From the NCBI GenBank assembly GCA_030667735.1, contig DAOUVG010000055.1:1-8169 (forward strand): a stretch of DNA of 8,169 nucleotides, read 5' to 3'. Made by a program: the position numbers and the translations under genes. Positions 5,383 through 8,169 of this stretch are shown in pieces. The notes beneath the pieces were generated by a model. That model worked only from the letters and a program-made list of their open reading frames with translations, was not told the origin of the DNA and ran no database searches. Within the stretch, counting starts at the first letter, position 1; every line of letters begins with the position of its first letter. Origin of the DNA: Dehalococcoidales bacterium (lineage in GTDB: Bacteria > Chloroflexota > Dehalococcoidia > Dehalococcoidales > Fen-1064).

Positions 5383-6669
5383 ATGCAGACTATCAGGGGC
5401 ATTAAGGCCGGTAGAGAGGCACTATCGCGAGGGGTTTCCTTCAGTCTGGATACGGACGACCGCGAGCAGGTCGTCCGGCAGATAATCAATGACGTGTCCA
5501 GCCGGGGAGACACCGCTGTCCGGGAGTACACACAGAAGTTCGACAGGGTGGCGCTGGACTCCCTCGAAGTCAGCAGAGACGAAGTCGCTGCCGCCGGCAA
5601 GCAACTATCTCCCGAGCTTCTGTCCGCACTCAAGCTGGCCGCCGAAAGGATACGGGCCTTCCATGTTGCGCAGATGGACGTTGTCCGATCCGGAAGCGGA
5701 GGCCCCGGCCTCAACTGGCTGGTGCGTCCTCTGAACCGGGTTGGTGTCTATGCTCCTCACGGGACTGCCCCCTACCCGTCATCCCTGCTGATGACGGCGG
5801 TACCGGCGAAGGTTGCCGGAGTCCCGGAAGTAATTCTGACCACGCCGCGCGGCTCCGATGGCACCCTGCCCGCAGCGACACTGGTGGCCGCGGATATTGC
5901 CGGGGTTGACCGTATCTTCTCCATCGGTGGGGCGCAGGCAATCGCCGCCCTGGCCCTCGGCACCGAGTCAGTCCCCCGGGTGGACAAGGTCTGCGGTCCG
6001 GGCAATATCTACGTCATGCTCGCCAAGAAGCTGCTCTTCGGGACGGTTGGCATCGATGCCCTCCAGGGTCCATCCGAGGTGCTCATCATCGCCGATGACA
6101 CCGCCAACCCGGAGTACTGCGCCGCCGACCTTCTGGCCCAGGCAGAGCATGACGAACTGGCGGAAGCTATACTGGTGACAACCTCGGCGGAACTCGCCGA
6201 AAGGGTAACAGAAGAAGTTTCCCGGCAGCTCCGGGAACTGTCACGGAAGGAAATCGCCGCCGGGTCTCTGGAGCAGAACGGGAAGATAGTGCTGGTATCC
6301 AGTATGGACGAGGCAGTAGAGTTGGCCAATCTGTACGCCCCCGAGCACCTGCTTCTGATGGTTGACAGGGCGGAATCGTATGTTGAACACCTGTTCAACG
6401 CAGGGTGCATTGTCCTCGGGGACCGGGCGACCGTGGTGCCGGGCGACTACGTGGAGGGACCGAGCCACGTCCTGCCCACCCGGGGCACGGCGCGCTTCAG
6501 TTCGTCGCTGAGCGTCCTCGATTTCGTCAGGCTCACCAACGTGATTTCCGTTGACCGGAACACTCTGGAGGAGCTTGGACCGGCAGCAATGGCTATCGCC
6601 GACTTCGAGGGATTCGACGCCCACGTGCGGGCCGTGGAGAGACGGTTGAAAGGAAAAGAGACAAAATGA
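5383..6669 (+). CDS. hisD: Histidinol dehydrogenase
   Basis: HisD is the zinc- and NAD-dependent enzyme of the last two steps of the pathway, oxidising L-histidinol to L-histidine. The 428 residues match the usual length. Visible signatures are VGVYAPHG (120-127), IGGAQAIAALALGT (181-194), VCGPGNIYV (203-211), GPSEVLIIAD (229-238), the zinc ligands Gln253 and His256 in LLAQAEHDE, the catalytic pair Glu321-His322 in YAPEHL, zinc ligand Asp355 in PGDYVEGPSHVLPT, and the C-terminal zinc ligand His414 in FDAHVRAVE. All key residues are present. ATG 5383 is preceded by GGAGGG at 8 bases. A longer frame from TTG 5347 would overlap hisG without its own ribosome site and adds non-conserved residues. 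The start is in TGAGATG with the hisG stop, and the end overlaps the next gene by ATGA, so translation is coupled on both sides. Confidence 0.97.
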   Translation: MQTIRGIKAGREALSRGVSFSLDTDDREQVVRQIINDVSSRGDTAVREYTQKFDRVALDSLEVSRDEVAAAGKQLSPELLSALKLAAERIRAFHVAQMDVVRSGSGGPGLNWLVRPLNRVGVYAPHGTAPYPSSLLMTAVPAKVAGVPEVILTTPRGSDGTLPAATLVAADIAGVDRIFSIGGAQAIAALALGTESVPRVDKVCGPGNIYVMLAKKLLFGTVGIDALQGPSEVLIIADDTANPEYCAADLLAQAEHDELAEAILVTTSAELAERVTEEVSRQLRELSRKEIAAGSLEQNGKIVLVSSMDEAVELANLYAPEHLLLMVDRAESYVEHLFNAGCIVLGDRATVVPGDYVEGPSHVLPTRGTARFSSSLSVLDFVRLTNVISVDRNTLEELGPAAMAIADFEGFDAHVRAVERRLKGKETK

Positions 6670-7388
6670 CCGGGCAAAGCAAGATGTCCGTGGCGGATGG
6701 TATCCTGCAGCGAATTGAACCCGACCTGGAAGTGGACCTGGTGGGCGTCGCCAGTCTGACTGACTGGAAGGGGACAAAGCTGGAAGAGACCGCCCGCGCC
6801 CTGCTGCCGGCTGCGAAGTCAGTTGTCGTCTTCAGCATGGAGCTCATGCGCGAGGTGCTGGACCTGTCTTCACCGACGAGAATACAGGGGGCGGCCTCTA
6901 CGACCGACCTGCTCAATACCGACGGACAGTACCTGTACGGCCGGTTGACCAGGGCATCTTACGACTTCGCCCGCGTAATGCGAGATGCCGGGTACTCAAC
7001 TCTGCCTCTGCCGGCGACAGATTGCCCGACCGATGACCGGTTCATGATGGCAATATTCTCTTACAAACACGCCGCTCAATCCGCCGGGTTGGGCAGACTC
7101 GGCTGGCACAGCCTGCTGATAACACCGGAGTACGGGCCAAGGGTGAGGCTGGGAGTCTGTCTCACCGAAGCAGAACTGGAACCCACCGGTGAAAGCAGGG
7201 TTACCTTCAACTGCGAGCCGTGCCGGAAGTGCATCGATATCTGCCCGGCAGGAGCAATAAAAGAACCATCGCCGGGCGAACCATACCGTATTGACAAATT
7301 CGCCTGCAATGGCTATCGTACTGCTGCCGGTGGCTGCTCGGAGTGCATGCGGGTCTGCCCCCCAGGTCTGAAATCGAGAAAGAAATAA
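6666..7388 (+). CDS. QueG-like double [4Fe-4S] cluster protein inside the his operon
   Basis: This 240-residue protein resembles epoxyqueuosine reductase (QueG) and related iron-sulfur proteins. The central stretch AGLGRLGWHSLLITPEYG (140-157) matches the QueG-type AGLGxxGxxxLLIxPxxG region. The C-terminus carries two ferredoxin-like cysteine groups: C183, C186, C189, C193 (CEPCRKCIDICPAGAI) and C214, C224, C227, C231 (CNGY, CSECMRVCP), enough for two [4Fe-4S] clusters. It has no signal peptide and no membrane segment. It is shorter than typical QueG and lacks the C-terminal HEAT-like extension of some members, so activity on queuosine is not certain; it may be a paralog with another redox task. 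The gene overlaps hisD by ATGA and ends one base before hisC, so it is firmly part of the his transcript. No his-pathway step needs such a protein, as far as known. Confidence 0.78.
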   Translation: MTGQSKMSVADGILQRIEPDLEVDLVGVASLTDWKGTKLEETARALLPAAKSVVVFSMELMREVLDLSSPTRIQGAASTTDLLNTDGQYLYGRLTRASYDFARVMRDAGYSTLPLPATDCPTDDRFMMAIFSYKHAAQSAGLGRLGWHSLLITPEYGPRVRLGVCLTEAELEPTGESRVTFNCEPCRKCIDICPAGAIKEPSPGEPYRIDKFACNGYRTAAGGCSECMRVCPPGLKSRKK

Positions 7389-7389
7389 A

Positions 7390-8169
7390 ATGGATGACAA
7401 ACCCGGAATAGAAAGGCTGATACGACCGGAGCTTCTCCGTTTCGGCGGATATTCCGCGGCAACCTCCCCGGAGACGCTGGAGGGCAAGGTTGAGGTGCCC
7501 GTTGACAGCATCATCAAGCTGGACGCCAACGAAAACCCCTACGGCTGTTCGCCAAGGGTCAGCAAGGCACTGGGCAGCTATCGGGACTTCAGCATATACC
7601 CCGACGATGGGCAGGAGAGAATCCGGGGACTGCTGGCGGGATACGCCGGTGTCGATGCCCGCCACATTGTCGCCGGCAGTGGCAGCAACCGGCTGATAGA
7701 CCTCGTCCTGCGCCTGCTCATCAGCCCCGGCGACGAGGTTATCAACTGCGTGCCGACCTTCGGTATCTACAGTTTCAGTACCGAACTCTGCGGGGGAAAG
7801 GTCGTCGAGGTGCCACGCGACAAAGACTACGCCGTGGACGTGGCCGCGGTGAAAGCTGCCATTAACGACAAGACCAAGATTATCTTTCTGGCCAACCCGA
7901 ACAACCCCAGTGGCACGGAGACATCCCCCCAGGATATCCTTGAACTGGTAAGTGCCGGCATACCGGTACTGGTCGATGAGGCCTACTTTGAGTTCAGCGG
8001 GCAGACGGTCGCCCCACTGGTCGGCCGGTATGAGAACCTGATGGTGCTGCGGACGTTCAGCAAGTGGGCAGGGCTGGCCGGTCTCAGGGTAGGCTACGGG
8101 CTCTTCCCCACCAGTATTGCCAACTTTTTACTGAGAATCAAGATACCGTACAATATCAATGTCGCTGCC
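7390..8169 (+). CDS. hisC: Histidinol-phosphate aminotransferase, partial (C-terminus beyond right edge)
   Basis: HisC is a PLP-dependent class I/II aminotransferase that transfers an amino group from glutamate to imidazole-acetol phosphate. The 260 visible residues are about three quarters of the usual length. Seen are LDANENPYG (44-52), YPDDG (70-74), AGSGSN (95-100), the aromatic stacking region VPTFGIYS (121-128), LANPNNPSGT (167-176), VDEAYFEF (195-202) with Asp196 and Tyr199 of the cofactor site, the Schiff-base lysine Lys225 in TFSKWAGLAGLRVGY and the substrate-binding Arg233. All expected catalytic residues are present. ATG 7390 lies one base after the stop of the QueG-like gene. The ribosome site is weak (GAGAAAG), as expected for a translationally coupled gene. 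It could belong to the wider HisC/aromatic aminotransferase group, but the operon settles the assignment. Confidence 0.94.
   Translation, partial: MDDKPGIERLIRPELLRFGGYSAATSPETLEGKVEVPVDSIIKLDANENPYGCSPRVSKALGSYRDFSIYPDDGQERIRGLLAGYAGVDARHIVAGSGSNRLIDLVLRLLISPGDEVINCVPTFGIYSFSTELCGGKVVEVPRDKDYAVDVAAVKAAINDKTKIIFLANPNNPSGTETSPQDILELVSAGIPVLVDEAYFEFSGQTVAPLVGRYENLMVLRTFSKWAGLAGLRVGYGLFPTSIANFLLRIKIPYNINVAA

Overview
The window holds two divergently transcribed gene clusters of a GC-rich bacterium. A membrane-protein cluster on the minus strand (about 1-2365) faces a histidine-biosynthesis operon on the plus strand (about 2474-8169, running off the right edge). There are no rRNA, tRNA, CRISPR or classical transposase genes. 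Strong Shine-Dalgarno sequences, tightly packed genes, a HisZ/HisG-type first enzyme and a QueG-like iron-sulfur protein inside the his operon would fit an anaerobic Chloroflexota (Dehalococcoidia-like) lineage. That placement is an impression from gene content and protein style, not a demonstrated identification.

Minus strand, in order of transcription: a full-length NfeD (secreted/membrane ClpP-class serine protease plus C-terminal OB fold), a short NfeD (one membrane segment plus OB fold), and a slipin/stomatin-type SPFH protein cut by the left edge. NfeD and slipin genes are classic neighbours, and NfeD is thought to cleave or bind its slipin at the membrane. The two NfeD OB folds are about 69% identical (37 of 54 aligned residues by eye), which suggests a fairly recent duplication. 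The promoter sits so close to the nfeD start that the mRNA is predicted to be leaderless.

Plus strand: hisZ (regulatory subunit, a HisS paralog), hisG, hisD, a QueG-like double [4Fe-4S] protein and hisC (partial). hisG/hisD/queG-like/hisC are spaced 1 base or overlap (TGAGATG, ATGA, TAAaATG), so they are surely co-transcribed. Between hisZ and hisG lies a 214-base repeat-rich spacer (3749-3962). It carries an 82-100 base inverted-repeat element whose left end contains the hisZ stop codon, and two strong hairpins.

The most unusual object is hisG. It encodes two HisG-type catalytic domains in tandem in one polypeptide. The N-terminal half keeps the LPKGR motif but has lost the TGxT phosphate loop. 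The C-terminal half keeps ETGRT but has a degraded LPKGR motif. In addition, the conserved N-terminus is encoded upstream of the first usable ATG (4065), in a stretch that opens right after a TAG at 3960-3962 and has no ATG, GTG or TTG. So hisG here uses a non-standard start, carries a one-base frame change, or has been damaged by the repeat next to it.
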